Shown: positions 1 to 9,776, numbered from the stretch's first letter. The stretch: 64,000 nt of DNA from a bacterium C-53 (GCA_003612525.1 RAZD01000009.1:62001-126000), one strand, 5' to 3'. Notes: generated by a model not told the origin, from the sequence alone. Translations and numbers: made by a program.

Positions 1-437
1 ACTCCGATGTCCTTAATCAGCGTCTTCGACGACTCCCGCAGGCCTACCATACGCAGATATTCATCCGCCTTCCCGTATGTTTCATCCCAGTCTACCGCAA
101 ACCGTTTTCCACGCTCGTTTCCGAGAAACATATTTTCTCCGATCGTCATATATGGCACAAGGGCAAGTTCCTGATGGATGATTACAATCCCCTTCTCCTC
201 ACTGTCCTTGATTTTCTCAAATTTACATACTTCCCCATTGTATATGATGTCGCCCTCATATGATCCGTATGGATAGATCCCGCTCAGGACATTCATCAGT
301 GTCGACTTTCCCGCTCCGTTTTCCCCTACCAGCGCGTGGATTTCCCCTTCCTCCACTTTCAGATTGACATTGTCAAGCGCTTTTACACCAGGAAAAGTCT
401 TGATGATATTTTTCATCTCCAGCAATACTTTAGCCAA
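1..437 (-). CDS. Sugar ABC transporter ATP-binding protein (ChvE/GguA-type), C-terminus outside window
   Basis: The first 145 codons of an ATPase that energises monosaccharide import, cut off by the window edge. The reading begins [10 protein letters not shown], with Walker A at GENGAGKST near residue 39 and a Q-loop at [10 protein letters not shown]. The pattern [13 protein letters not shown] followed by a YEGDI stretch is typical of the 'multiple monosaccharide' GguA/MmsA class with two fused nucleotide-binding domains; only part of the first domain is visible. The start is TTG with a GGAGGG ribosome site seven bases upstream; no upstream ATG fits. It follows the binding protein gene at 557-1750 with a stable hairpin between them, so it is probably the second gene of the operon and the permease should lie beyond the edge. 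Confidence 0.9.
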   Translation of the reverse strand, partial: MAKVLLEMKNIIKTFPGVKALDNVNLKVEEGEIHALVGENGAGKSTLMNVLSGIYPYGSYEGDIIYNGEVCKFEKIKDSEEKGIVIIHQELALVPYMTIGENMFLGNERGKRFAVDWDETYGKADEYLRMVGLRESSKTLIKDIG

Positions 438-506
438 TCGTATCCCTCCCAATTCTTACCTGAAATTAAGATAGAAATATCCTGCTGCTTCCAATCATTC
501 AGAAAA

Positions 507-536
507 TTACAGGCGGGAGTCATTACCCGCCTGTAA
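507..536 (-). terminator. Intercistronic hairpin between binding protein and ATPase genes
   Basis: A perfect 11-bp stem (TTACAGGCGGG pairing with CCCGCCTGTAA) with an 8-base loop lies 21 bases after the binding-protein stop. On the minus strand it is followed only by a short TTTTC. Such hairpins after binding-protein genes commonly protect the upstream message and let only part of transcription continue, giving more binding protein than ATPase. The structure is seen; the role is inferred. Confidence 0.75.
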
Positions 537-556
537 GAAACTTATTTCATTTTTGA

Positions 557-1750
557 TTATTCAACGGTAACGCCAACTTCTTCAAGCTGTTCTTTTGTAT
601 AGTATCCTGTATCAAGCAATAATTCTTTGTAGTTATTCTTGTCAGCAAATGCAACTTCGCACAGATAAGAAGGAACTACCATAACACCGTTGTCATATGT
701 CTCTGTATCATTGATTTCACACTCGGAGCCTGACATCAGAGAATCTACCATTGCTACACATTTTGCAGCAAGTTCACGTGTATCTTTGTAGATGGACATA
801 GACTGTTTTCCGGATACCAGATTTGCAATGTTTGCAATATCACAGTCCTGACCTGTTACGATCGGCTGATCTCCACTGTAGTCAGAGTCAATTGCATTAC
901 ATGCGCCAAGTGCCGTAGAGTCATTGGAACATACAACTGCATCAAGTTTTGTTCCGTCTGCATAGTAAGAAGAAATAATCGTCTGAACTCTGGACTGGCA
1001 TGTCTCTGTTGACCATCCTGCTGTTGCTACATCAGCGAATTCATCCTGTCCTGACTTGATAACAAGTTTACCTGCATCAATGTAAGGTTTCAGAGTGTCC
1101 ATAGCGCCGTCAAAGAACAGGATTGCATTATTGTCACCAGGATCACCTGCGCAGAACTCAATGTTGAAAGGTCCTTCTGCATTTTCAAGATCAAGTGTAT
1201 CCACTACATACTGTCCCTGTGTAACGCCTACTTTATAGTTGTCAAATGAGCAGTAGTAAGAACATGCATCCGTATTCTTGATCAGACGGTCATATGCGAT
1301 AACCGGAATGTTTGCTGCCTTTGCCTGCTCCAATACGGAACCAAGTGCGGAACCGTCGATAGATGCGATAACAAGCAGATTGTCACCATTTGAAATCATA
1401 TTCTCAATCTGGGAAACCTGTGTAGCAACATCGTTCGATGCATACTGAAGATCTACCTGATAGCCTGCTGCCTCAAGCTGGCTCTTCATGTTGTCACCAT
1501 CCTGATTCCATCTCTGAAGATCTTTCGTAGGCATTGCAACACCGATGGTAATACCGGATTTGTCAATATCTCCTGCCGGAGCTGCCGCATCATCTGCCGG
1601 AGCTGCATCGTCTGCCGGTGCCTCCGCCTCTGTTGCCGGTGCTGCATCATCTGCCGGTGCTGCTGTCTCGTTGGATGAGCTTCCGCAGCCTACTAACAGC
1701 GAAGCTGTCATAGCTGCACAAAGAAGTGCACTGATTAATTTTCTTTTCAT
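557..1750 (-). CDS. Monosaccharide ABC transporter substrate-binding lipoprotein (ChvE-like)
   Basis: Extracytoplasmic sugar receptor of an ABC importer, 397 residues from the ATG at 1750 (GGGAGGATTTTGAA precedes it); a longer in-frame extension to 1804 has no ribosome site. Residues 1-22 are a lipoprotein signal ending in the lipobox LLVGC. A low-complexity Ala/Pro/Asp linker follows (about residues 27-60), then a periplasmic-binding fold with the sequence IGVAMPTKDLQRW, PVIAYDRL, SFDNYKVG, CSNDSTALG and TGQD. This pattern is closest to ChvE/XylF-type pentose or aldose receptors. It is adjacent to its ATPase and downstream of a sugar-sensing two-component cassette that probably controls it. 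The exact sugar cannot be read from sequence; xylose, arabinose, galactose and glucose are all possible. Confidence 0.88.
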   Translation of the reverse strand: MKRKLISALLCAAMTASLLVGCGSSSNETAAPADDAAPATEAEAPADDAAPADDAAAPAGDIDKSGITIGVAMPTKDLQRWNQDGDNMKSQLEAAGYQVDLQYASNDVATQVSQIENMISNGDNLLVIASIDGSALGSVLEQAKAANIPVIAYDRLIKNTDACSYYCSFDNYKVGVTQGQYVVDTLDLENAEGPFNIEFCAGDPGDNNAILFFDGAMDTLKPYIDAGKLVIKSGQDEFADVATAGWSTETCQSRVQTIISSYYADGTKLDAVVCSNDSTALGACNAIDSDYSGDQPIVTGQDCDIANIANLVSGKQSMSIYKDTRELAAKCVAMVDSLMSGSECEINDTETYDNGVMVVPSYLCEVAFADKNNYKELLLDTGYYTKEQLEEVGVTVE

Positions 1751-1964
1751 TTCAAAATCCTCCCTTTTAATTTGTTTGTAAAGCACGATATGTACAAAAC
1801 ACAATTTGCGCTTAATACATTTATTACTATACCATACAAATTACACAAACGTAATAGCATATGTTTGTAGACTTCTGTACTTTTTTACCCATATACAATT
1901 CCAGATATTTCTATGATAGCATTTTTTTATTTTCCGTTTCAAACAAAGCAAAATAATCCAGCTC

Positions 1965-3017
1965 TCACCGCGGAACATTTGCATATACATCTTCTCTCAG
2001 ATGAAAACCGCTTCCTATGATAAGTGTATCGATATTGTCTTTCGTCACACGTTCCGGTGCAATTTTCACATATGGAATCACCTGCATTCCGTCTTCGATT
2101 GTTTCCAGCCGGATCCCCTCTTCCTGCACAGGCTCTCTTCCTTCCGCCAGGGCCACCGCACACTGCGCCGCCTGTTTTGCAAGCCGCTCAATCGGTTTGT
2201 AGACCGTCATATTTTGTGTGCCTTCCACGATTCTCTGACATGCGTCAAGGTCGGCATCCTGTCCAACCACAATCACTTTTCCCGCAAGCCTGCGTTCCGA
2301 TAAGGCACGTATTGCCTGACTCGCAAGGCAGTCGTTGCCGCACATGATCGCTCCCGCCTGATACAACTCTCTTACATGGCTGTTTAAATAGTTAAACGCC
2401 TCCTCGCCTTTCCATTCCGAAGCATTGAAGGATGCAAGAATGTCTAATTTTTTACCGGATATCTCTTTTAGAAATCCCTGTTCCACAAGCTTAACATTGT
2501 TGTCCTTTACCGGTCCGCCAATCTTTATGACCTTGCCGCCCTCAGGCATCTGCTCCGCAATTGTCCGCCCCATAAGCGTACCGACCATCTCATTGTCAAA
2601 GGAAATGTATAAGTCCGCCCCGGAGCAAAGCAGAAGCCTGTCATACGCAATCACCTTTATGCCCGCACGGTGCGCCTGTTCCACCTCTTCCACTAATGCG
2701 GACGAATCGACTGCAACCACCACAATTACATCCACTTTTTTATCAATAAAATACTGAATCTGTGATTTCTGCTCTTCCACACTTCCATTGGCATTCTGAA
2801 CATTCACCTGCGCGCCAAGTTCATTTACCGTAGCCACAAATACGTCTCTGTCCCTCTGCCATCTCTCAATCACAAAAGAGTCAAATGTAATTCCGATCTG
2901 CGGGGCATCCGCCTCTTTATTCTGCATTACCGGCGTCTCTTCCTGCGCCCTTTCAGCGCATCCGCTAAGACAGACTGCGATTCCTGTTAACAAAAGTATC
3001 TTTTTTAAACCGTTCAT
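1965..3017 (-). CDS. Sugar-binding lipoprotein co-encoded with a two-component system
   Basis: A 350-residue periplasmic-binding-fold lipoprotein: signal peptide with the lipobox CLSGC at residues 15-19, then IGITFDSF, VIAYDRLLL, YISFDNEMVG, MCGNDCLASQA and VVGQDADLD. It resembles XylF/ChvE receptors over most of its length. The ATG overlaps the stop region of the upstream response regulator by four bases, so it is translationally coupled to the regulator rather than to the transporter, and about 210 bases separate it from the ABC binding protein. It could be an accessory receptor for the sensor kinase or a second receptor for the transporter. The fold is certain, the role inferred. Confidence 0.82.
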   Translation of the reverse strand: MNGLKKILLLTGIAVCLSGCAERAQEETPVMQNKEADAPQIGITFDSFVIERWQRDRDVFVATVNELGAQVNVQNANGSVEEQKSQIQYFIDKKVDVIVVVAVDSSALVEEVEQAHRAGIKVIAYDRLLLCSGADLYISFDNEMVGTLMGRTIAEQMPEGGKVIKIGGPVKDNNVKLVEQGFLKEISGKKLDILASFNASEWKGEEAFNYLNSHVRELYQAGAIMCGNDCLASQAIRALSERRLAGKVIVVGQDADLDACQRIVEGTQNMTVYKPIERLAKQAAQCAVALAEGREPVQEEGIRLETIEDGMQVIPYVKIAPERVTKDNIDTLIIGSGFHLREDVYANVPR

Positions 3018-4615
3018 CCTGTTTTTCCCTCTTTAAACTCCGTTGGTGTTACGCCCGTATGCTTCTTAAATATCCGGCTGAAATAATTCGGGTCCTGATA
3101 GCCGATTTCAATGCAGATATCTTTTATGCTGCGCTCTCCATCCAGAAGAAGGCGTTTTGCTTCCTGAATCCGCACACTGGTCAGATATTCAATAAAATTA
3201 ACACCCGTCTCCTCTTTAAAAAGCTTGCTGAAATAATAAGGGCTGATATCGACTGCTCTCGACACATCATCCAGTGAAAGGTCATCATGGAAATGGCCAT
3301 CAATATAATTCTTTGCCTTCGAGATCAGACTGCTTGACTGCTCGTCCTGTTTTGTGCTGACGTTTCTTGCCGCCTCTCCGATCTTTTCCACAAACCATTT
3401 TCCCAGCTTATCATAATCTTCAAAGTTCATGATACTTGTCAGATATTCGTTCCGTGGAGAATCAAAATGATATGTCATGCCTCCGTTCATGTAAGCGATA
3501 TGTTCCGCCCACAGCACGAACTCAATCGCCTTCAGCTTCACCCCCTGCGTATTCGCCGCATTTTTATCGATCATCCACGCAAAATAATTCTGAGCCTCCC
3601 CAATTGCATGGTTGACATCTCCCTTTTCCACTGCTTCAAAAAGCATTTTTTCCATCTCTACCGGATAGTCCGCGTCATATCCACATCCGATCGGAAGATC
3701 TTTCACATGAGCCACGCGTTCTTTTGTCACTTTTAAAGACCGGAGCGCCTCACGGTAGGAACTCCCCAGTTTAGAAACCGGCTTCACCGATCCTATTCCA
3801 ATGCGGAATTCAATATCCGTCTTCTCTTTCAGCTCACACGCGATATTCCGGGCACTGTCAATTATATGAATACGCGTGTTATAATCAATTTCTTCATTCT
3901 TATGCGGTACAAACAGAATAATCTTATTTGCCATAACAGGCCCGGCCACACACCGGATATGCCCCTTTATAATTTCCCGGATTTCCATATAATGTCCCTG
4001 AATCTTCACACCGGTCCCGACCGTATTTGTCAGATGTTCGCCATCCTGCCTGTCGCCACTTTCAATAACAATCATATAACCGCCGTCTTCCTCAATCCCC
4101 AGAAGTGTTTTATAATTCTCCACCCCATCAGAATAATCCTCCTGAAACAGAACAGCATAAATAAATCCGCTCTCAATGACAGGAATTACATTCTCCATCT
4201 TTTCCCTGATTCTTAAATCGCGGTTTCTCTTCTCCTTATTCTGATCTATAATATTCATCGCTTTCTTAAGCGCCGCCACGATATCATTCTTTTGAATCGG
4301 TTTGTTCAGATAATCAAGCACTCCCAGATTGATTGCCTCCCGTGCATAATCAAATTTATCATATGCGCTGACTACGATCATGAGCGTAGCGGGACTTATC
4401 TTTCTGATCTCCTTCATTGCATCAATTCCGTTTATCCCCGGCATCTGAATATCCATAACCGCAATATCCGGACGGAAATTCTCCACCAGTTCAATGACAC
4501 TGCGCCCGGTTTTTGCATATTCAATCTCACAGCTCCCTGCAAAGTTTTTTTCGATAATATATTTTAAGGACTCGATTACAATTCCTTCATCATCCGCCAG
4601 CATTATTTTGTACAT
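3014..4615 (-). CDS. YesN-like response regulator with AraC-type DNA-binding domain
   Basis: Transcription activator of a two-component system, 533 residues. Residues 1-120 are a receiver domain with acidic ADDE near residue 7, phospho-acceptor Asp55 in VMDIQMPG, and the conserved Lys of LNKPIQK. A long middle region follows, and the last 100 residues carry two AraC helix-turn-helices (LDDVSRAVDISPYYFSKLFKEE and IKDICIEIGYQDPNYF regions). The start chosen is the ATG at 4615, with AAAGGAGTT eight to nine bases upstream; an in-frame start at 4633 would overlap the kinase and lacks a site. It lies 14 bases after the kinase gene. The likely target is the sugar ABC operon downstream. Confidence 0.92.
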   Translation of the reverse strand: MYKIMLADDEGIVIESLKYIIEKNFAGSCEIEYAKTGRSVIELVENFRPDIAVMDIQMPGINGIDAMKEIRKISPATLMIVVSAYDKFDYAREAINLGVLDYLNKPIQKNDIVAALKKAMNIIDQNKEKRNRDLRIREKMENVIPVIESGFIYAVLFQEDYSDGVENYKTLLGIEEDGGYMIVIESGDRQDGEHLTNTVGTGVKIQGHYMEIREIIKGHIRCVAGPVMANKIILFVPHKNEEIDYNTRIHIIDSARNIACELKEKTDIEFRIGIGSVKPVSKLGSSYREALRSLKVTKERVAHVKDLPIGCGYDADYPVEMEKMLFEAVEKGDVNHAIGEAQNYFAWMIDKNAANTQGVKLKAIEFVLWAEHIAYMNGGMTYHFDSPRNEYLTSIMNFEDYDKLGKWFVEKIGEAARNVSTKQDEQSSSLISKAKNYIDGHFHDDLSLDDVSRAVDISPYYFSKLFKEETGVNFIEYLTSVRIQEAKRLLLDGERSIKDICIEIGYQDPNYFSRIFKKHTGVTPTEFKEGKTG

Positions 4616-4629
4616 AAAATTAACTCCTT

Positions 4630-6120
4630 TCACTGTCTCATATCCTGCAAATAAAGTATGACCTCCGTGCCCTGGTTCATTCCGTCACTTCTGATCGCAA
4701 GCACTTTTTCTGTCTCAAAGAACATTTGCAGGCGGCTTTTCACGTTATCAAGTCCGACACCATTTGAATCGCTGTGCGCGCTGTTCTTATCCGCGTTTCC
4801 GGCAAGCACCTGTTCGATTCGCTCTGCCGTCATTCCGGCCCCGTTATCTTTTACACTGACACAAATACTGCCCTCCTCTCCCCGGTATACGCGAAGTGTA
4901 ATCAGACCGCCCCATTCAATATCTCTTACCCCATAATTTATGGCATTCTCTACAAGCGGCTGCAGAATCATGCTGGGGACTTCTACATGCACCAGTGATT
5001 CATCAATATCCTTCTCATAATGAATCTCACCGGAAAATCTCACATTCAAAATATAGACATAATTATCCACAAGCCGGATTTCGTCTTCCAGTGTGGTTCC
5101 TTTCTGATTTTTTTTGATTCTGTAGCGGAAAAATGCCGCCATATTCTGTATAAATTCATAGGTACGGTCAGCTTCCTCCATCATGGCCAGCTGTGCGCCT
5201 GCATTCAGCGTGTTAAAGAGAAAATGCGGATTAATCTGAGCCTGAAGATATCGAAGTTCGGCGTCTTTTAGATGTGTCTCCATAATCAGCTCTTTTTCTT
5301 TCATTGCGCTTTCCACTTCCACGCTCTTTTTCACCTTCTCTATATACTCCTGAATACTGATAATCATCTTATTGAATGCAAGGGCCACAACGCCAATCTC
5401 ATCCTTTGAAGTGACTTCAATCAGCCCCCTGTCAAAATTTCCCGAACCAATCTCATTTGCCGCTTTTGCCAGATCACTCAATGGCTTTGTAATACTTTTC
5501 GTAAACATACCTGCAAGTATAATATTCGCAATGGTAATGATAAGCAGTATAAAAAAAGTAACAAATTCCAGGGATCTGAATGACAGTAACAGCGCATCAT
5601 AATTACCGGAGTTATATTCAAACTGCTCATTGTTCAGACTATAGATATATGTGTTGATATATTCATAGAGTTCCGTCGCATTATCGTACGCCTGTCTGTA
5701 TCTTTCTATCATACGCCCACGCTTGCTCTGCACAGTCTCATCCGTATATTCCAGATAACTGTCCGAAAGATTTCTGATGTTTTTTTCTTTCAGACCTGTG
5801 CTTGCATCCGTCGTCCTTATATTTAAACGTTCAAGCAGTACCCGATACTTCTGCTCGCTCCTGTAATAATTTTCTATCGCATCGGAATTTTTCGTATTCA
5901 GATAATCCGTCATATCGCTCTGTACCTGCTTTAACGCATCGGAAAGTTCGTTCATCACAACATTGCTCATATATACCTGATCAATCTGGCGGATTAAATT
6001 ATTGATATCAATAAATGTAAAAACATTTACACTCAGAAATATAAGGGATGTAATAAAAAATACCATAATCAGCTTTGTCTGTATGGACAAAGTCTTATTC
6101 TCCCATATCTTTTTTCTCAT
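4630..6120 (-). CDS. YesM/LytS-like sensor histidine kinase
   Basis: Membrane histidine kinase of 496 residues. A transmembrane segment at about residues 15-35, an extracellular helical sensor region, and a second membrane segment near residues 180-205 are followed by a HAMP linker (KSITKPLSDLAKAANEIG), the His_kinase motif LQAQINPHFLFNTLN carrying the phospho-histidine, and a GHKL ATPase domain with LVENAINYG and DNGAGM. The start overlaps the upstream sugar-binding-protein gene by 26 bases, so binding protein, kinase and regulator are one unit. In the clostridial XylFII-LytS system a membrane-tethered binding protein docks on the kinase sensor region; the same arrangement is inferred here. 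Confidence 0.92.
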   Translation of the reverse strand: MRKKIWENKTLSIQTKLIMVFFITSLIFLSVNVFTFIDINNLIRQIDQVYMSNVVMNELSDALKQVQSDMTDYLNTKNSDAIENYYRSEQKYRVLLERLNIRTTDASTGLKEKNIRNLSDSYLEYTDETVQSKRGRMIERYRQAYDNATELYEYINTYIYSLNNEQFEYNSGNYDALLLSFRSLEFVTFFILLIITIANIILAGMFTKSITKPLSDLAKAANEIGSGNFDRGLIEVTSKDEIGVVALAFNKMIISIQEYIEKVKKSVEVESAMKEKELIMETHLKDAELRYLQAQINPHFLFNTLNAGAQLAMMEEADRTYEFIQNMAAFFRYRIKKNQKGTTLEDEIRLVDNYVYILNVRFSGEIHYEKDIDESLVHVEVPSMILQPLVENAINYGVRDIEWGGLITLRVYRGEEGSICVSVKDNGAGMTAERIEQVLAGNADKNSAHSDSNGVGLDNVKSRLQMFFETEKVLAIRSDGMNQGTEVILYLQDMRQ

Positions 6121-7129
6121 TCTTCAAAAACTCTCCTACATTCTGTTCCGTAATCAGCACAATATCCGTCTGCATAAATTCATTCACGTATCCTGTCTCT
6201 TTATATTCATCAAGCGCCTGAATGCAGTACTCTCCCATCTGCTCCGTATCAATCGACACCGTACACGTCATAATCTGTTTACTGATCGCATCTTTGATCG
6301 AATCATTCTCATAATATCCGAAAATCTTAATCTCTCCAACTTTGTTATAATCCACAACCGCCTGATATGCACAGTTTGTATTCAATTCATTCAGGCAGAT
6401 CATGATATCAGGAAGTTCGTCTTCCCGCATAAAAATATTGCGCACCGACTCCTCTGCGCCAAAAGGTGAACTATCATCAATCGCTATCGTTCCTATTACA
6501 AATTTATCTTTTTTATCACTGTTCTCTATCATCTCACATAGTCCCGAATATATAATATTCTGACTTGAATCTGCTGTATTCATATTCATAAGGACAAGGA
6601 CTCTCTGAACCTCTTCGTCCGCGGACGCAAGCATCTGCCTGCCATACTCCTGTCCCAGCGAATAATTGCTGATCCCTACAAAGCCCTGCCGTGTACTCCC
6701 TGTACAGTCACTTCCGACCGTAATGACGGGAATGGACGCCTCCCCCGCCTGATTTATCAGTTCCATTGTGCGCTCATTCTCATCCGCCTCCAGAATAATC
6801 CCGTCAACTTTCGCATGAATCGCAATCCGCATTAACTCATCTCTGGAATAGTCAACCGCAAGTCCGTCTCCCATCAGTTCCACATAATCGTTCCTTTTCT
6901 CTCCTTCTGCTTTCGCAGCTTCGTATACCGTACGAAAAAACTGGTTTTGATTATCCATCGTGATAAATGCATAGTGATTTTCAAATTCCCTCTCTTCCGC
7001 TTTCAGATACGGTATTTTCCCAACCTGATAACGAAAATAAACAAGACATCCTATCGTCGCTGCTATCGTAAAAAGCATACATCCTATTATCCCGACATCA
7101 AAATTTCTTTTCTTTAAATACTGTCTCAT
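6095..7129 (-). CDS. Membrane-anchored sugar-binding sensor protein (XylFII-like)
   Basis: A 344-residue periplasmic-binding-fold protein held by an uncleaved N-terminal membrane segment (about residues 10-30, FDVGIIGCMLFTIAATIGCL) with no lipobox Cys placement. The fold shows HYAFITMDNQNQFF, VDGIILEAD, IPVITVGSD and FGYYENDSI. It is about the size and topology of the sugar sensor that partners LytS-type kinases, and it directly overlaps the kinase gene. It is therefore read as the ligand-sensing component of a three-component system rather than a transport receptor. The ligand is not readable. A cleaved signal peptide cannot be excluded. Confidence 0.8.
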   Translation of the reverse strand: MRQYLKKRNFDVGIIGCMLFTIAATIGCLVYFRYQVGKIPYLKAEEREFENHYAFITMDNQNQFFRTVYEAAKAEGEKRNDYVELMGDGLAVDYSRDELMRIAIHAKVDGIILEADENERTMELINQAGEASIPVITVGSDCTGSTRQGFVGISNYSLGQEYGRQMLASADEEVQRVLVLMNMNTADSSQNIIYSGLCEMIENSDKKDKFVIGTIAIDDSSPFGAEESVRNIFMREDELPDIMICLNELNTNCAYQAVVDYNKVGEIKIFGYYENDSIKDAISKQIMTCTVSIDTEQMGEYCIQALDEYKETGYVNEFMQTDIVLITEQNVGEFLKNEKKDMGE

Positions 7130-7153
7130 AGCAGCCGCTGTGCCTCGCTTCCC

Positions 7154-8173
7154 CTATACATTCTCAAATATTTTAATTTCACTTTTCATCGCATATATAT
7201 CTTTATACGGAGCAATCCCATTCACCAGATAATTTACGGCAAGATTTAATGATTTATATCCCTGTGTAAACGGCTGCTGGCAAATCGTCGCCTTCACCAT
7301 TCCCCTGTTTACCAACGCTTTCATGGACTCCGTATAATCACAGGCAATGACCGTAATGTCCGAACGCCCCAGCTCCTCAATTGCCCTGCAGACACCTGCC
7401 GTCCCGCTTGCCGCCACATAGACCGCCGTAATCTCCTCATGTGACCGAAGCATTAAAAGCGCCTGTTCATACGAATATGCAGGATCATCTCTTGTCTCAA
7501 TCCTATCCACGATCTCCATGCCCGGATACCGTTTTCTGCAAACATCCTGAAATCCTGCCACACGCTGTTTATGTCCGAGAACATGGAAGAATCCCGATGC
7601 AATACCGATTTTGGCACTGCCTCCCATAATCAATCCCATCATTCCTGCTGCTGTTTCCCCGCTTTTTGTATAATTGCATCCTACATGACACAGCCTTTTC
7701 CCGGAAGCAATATCTGTATTCAGCGTAATCACTTCTATATTGTCCTGATAAAACTCTTCGATTTTATGAATCACCTCAGGAGTGTCAATTGCATTTAAGA
7801 TCAGAAAATGAATCTGTGGTTTCAGTTCATCCATCATCTGAACCTGCTGCCTTGCATCATATCCTTTAATCGTACGCATCAATACGGTAATTCCATAATC
7901 AAGCGACTCTTCTTCCGCTCTGTGAATTCCCTTCATCACATCGTCAAAAAACTCATTTCCCTCCGAGCACAGAATAATCCCTATATTATATCTTTTCTTT
8001 CTCGCCGCCAATGCTTTTCCTGCAATATTGGGCTTATAACCCAGTTCTTCCGCCACCTTTTTTACAATTGCCTCGGTATCCGGGCTGACATTTCCCCTAT
8101 TGTTAAGCACCCTGTCCACGGTTCCCCTTGAAACCCCGCTTTTTTCCGCAATTTTCTTTATTGTAACTGCCAT
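7154..8173 (-). CDS. LacI-family transcriptional regulator
   Basis: A sugar-responsive repressor of 339 residues. The N-terminal helix-turn-helix reads TIKKIAEKSGVSRGTVDRVLNNRG, followed by the hinge GYKPNIAGKALAARKK and a periplasmic-binding-like effector domain. RGTVDRVL in place of the usual STVSRVL is typical of one Firmicute LacI subgroup. The ATG at 8173 is chosen because GGAGG lies nine bases upstream; the ATG at 8182 overlaps that site. Only about 30 bases separate it from the terminator hairpin of the isomerase operon, leaving no obvious room for its own promoter, so expression may depend on read-through. It probably controls the sensing/transport genes or the isomerase operon. Confidence 0.9.
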   Translation of the reverse strand: MAVTIKKIAEKSGVSRGTVDRVLNNRGNVSPDTEAIVKKVAEELGYKPNIAGKALAARKKRYNIGIILCSEGNEFFDDVMKGIHRAEEESLDYGITVLMRTIKGYDARQQVQMMDELKPQIHFLILNAIDTPEVIHKIEEFYQDNIEVITLNTDIASGKRLCHVGCNYTKSGETAAGMMGLIMGGSAKIGIASGFFHVLGHKQRVAGFQDVCRKRYPGMEIVDRIETRDDPAYSYEQALLMLRSHEEITAVYVAASGTAGVCRAIEELGRSDITVIACDYTESMKALVNRGMVKATICQQPFTQGYKSLNLAVNYLVNGIAPYKDIYAMKSEIKIFENV

Positions 8174-8201
8174 ATGAATCATCCTCCGTATACACAGTGT
8201 T

Positions 8202-8232
8202 AAAAAAAGCCGGAAACATTCCTGTCTCCGGC
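8202..8232 (-). terminator. Terminator of the isomerase operon
   Basis: A stem GCCGGA/TCCGGC with a 12-base loop, followed on the minus strand by a run of seven T. It sits about 17 bases after the isomerase stop and directly before the LacI gene. Confidence 0.85.
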
Positions 8233-8249
8233 CCTTTCGTCGCTATCTC

Positions 8250-9734
8250 TTATACAAATGGATTCTCTGTCGGATATCTCATGCCTGCCGGCTGATTGTA
8301 TCCGATTTCTTCCGGCTCCACTCCAATATATTTGAATACCTCAAACAATGCTTTCCCATGGTGTCCGAATGCAACCGCGCCATGATGAGGATAGTTCTTC
8401 TCAATCAAAACATGACGATAGAATCTGCCCATCTCAGGAATTGCAAACACGCCGATTGCGCCAAATGATTTTGTCGCCACAGGAAGAACTTCGCCGTTTG
8501 CAATATATGCACGAAGTTTTGCATCCGCAGTAGACTGTAAACGGAAGAACGTGATATCTCCCGGTACAATATCTCCTTCCAGTGTTCCGTTTGTAACCTC
8601 TACAGGAAGCGCTCTTGCCATAATTTTCTGGTATTTCATGGCAAAGGAAGACAATTTGCTTGAGCATGTGTTTCCACAATGGAATCCCATAAAGGTATCC
8701 TTATGTGTATAATCAAATTTGCCCTCAATCGATTCTTTATACATATCCGCCGGCACAGAATTGTTGATGTCAAGCAGTGTCACAACATCATCGCTGACTG
8801 CTGTTCCGATAAACTCACTTAAGCATCCGTAAATATCAACCTCGCAGGATACGGGGATTCCCATGCCTGTCAGACGGCTGTTCACATAGCAGGGTACGAA
8901 TCCGAACTGTGTCTGGAATGCCGGCCAGCATTTTCCTGCAATTGCAACATATTTGCGGTATCCCTTATGATCTTCCACCCAGTCAAGCAGTGTCAACTCA
9001 TACTGCGCAAGCTTCGGAAGCACTTCCGGCTTCTTATTCCCATCGCCCAGTTCTTTTGCCATCTCCTCAACTTTTGCAGGAATACGAGGATCATCTGCAT
9101 GTTTATTGAAGGACTCGAATAAATCAAGCTCGGAATTCTCCTCGATTTCCACACCAAGATTGTAAAGCTGCTTAATCGGTGCATTACATGCAAGGAAATT
9201 AAGAGGACGGGGACCAAAGCTGATGATCTTAAGATCTTTTAATGCAACGATCGCACGTGCAATCGGCACAAATTCATGAATCATATCCGCACACTCGTCA
9301 GCCGTTCCTACCGGATACTCCGGAATATATGCCTTGATATTTCTGAGTTTTAAATTATAACTTGCATTCAGCATACCACAATATGCATCGCCACGTCCAT
9401 CGGATAAATCATTCTGTGACTCTTCCGCCGCTGCCACAAACATAGATGGGCCATCAAAGTGTTTTGCAAGCAATGTTTCGGAAATCTCCGGTCCAAAGTT
9501 TCCAAGATATACGCAGACCGCATTGCATCCGGCTTTTTTCACGTCCTCAAGCGCCTGCACCATATGTATTTCGCTCTCCACAATGCAGATCGGACATTCA
9601 TAAATCTCCGCCTCATCATACTTTGCCTTGTAAGCATCTACCAGAGCTTTTCTTCTGTTCACGGATAAGCTCTCCGGAAAACAGTCACGGCTCACAGCCA
9701 CGATACCGATTTTTACTGTTGGCATGTTATTCAT
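8250..9734 (-). CDS. L-fucose isomerase-like sugar isomerase
   Basis: A 494-residue protein of the L-fucose/L-arabinose isomerase superfamily, which interconverts an aldose and its ketose with a divalent metal. The first half has the Rossmann-like domains (IGIVAVSRDCFPESL, CNAVCVYLGNFGPE). The second half has VSCEVDIYGCLSEFIG, TFMGFHCGNTCSSKL and a C-terminal GHHGKALFEVFKYIG, where the superfamily places metal ligands and the substrate pocket. It is shorter than classical FucI (about 590 residues) and belongs to a divergent branch, so the substrate may be fucose, arabinose or a rarer sugar. GGAGG nine bases before the ATG supports the start. It follows a DUF4867-type gene by 42 bases and ends at a strong terminator. 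Confidence 0.82.
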   Translation of the reverse strand: MNNMPTVKIGIVAVSRDCFPESLSVNRRKALVDAYKAKYDEAEIYECPICIVESEIHMVQALEDVKKAGCNAVCVYLGNFGPEISETLLAKHFDGPSMFVAAAEESQNDLSDGRGDAYCGMLNASYNLKLRNIKAYIPEYPVGTADECADMIHEFVPIARAIVALKDLKIISFGPRPLNFLACNAPIKQLYNLGVEIEENSELDLFESFNKHADDPRIPAKVEEMAKELGDGNKKPEVLPKLAQYELTLLDWVEDHKGYRKYVAIAGKCWPAFQTQFGFVPCYVNSRLTGMGIPVSCEVDIYGCLSEFIGTAVSDDVVTLLDINNSVPADMYKESIEGKFDYTHKDTFMGFHCGNTCSSKLSSFAMKYQKIMARALPVEVTNGTLEGDIVPGDITFFRLQSTADAKLRAYIANGEVLPVATKSFGAIGVFAIPEMGRFYRHVLIEKNYPHHGAVAFGHHGKALFEVFKYIGVEPEEIGYNQPAGMRYPTENPFV

Positions 9735-9776
9735 TTTGTTTTACCTCCATTTCCGCCGCCTCCTGCGGCATTCCCA

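Noticed and set aside
1545-1781. Plus-strand Ala/Gly/Ser-rich frame
   Set aside because: It is the antisense of the low-complexity linker of the binding lipoprotein.
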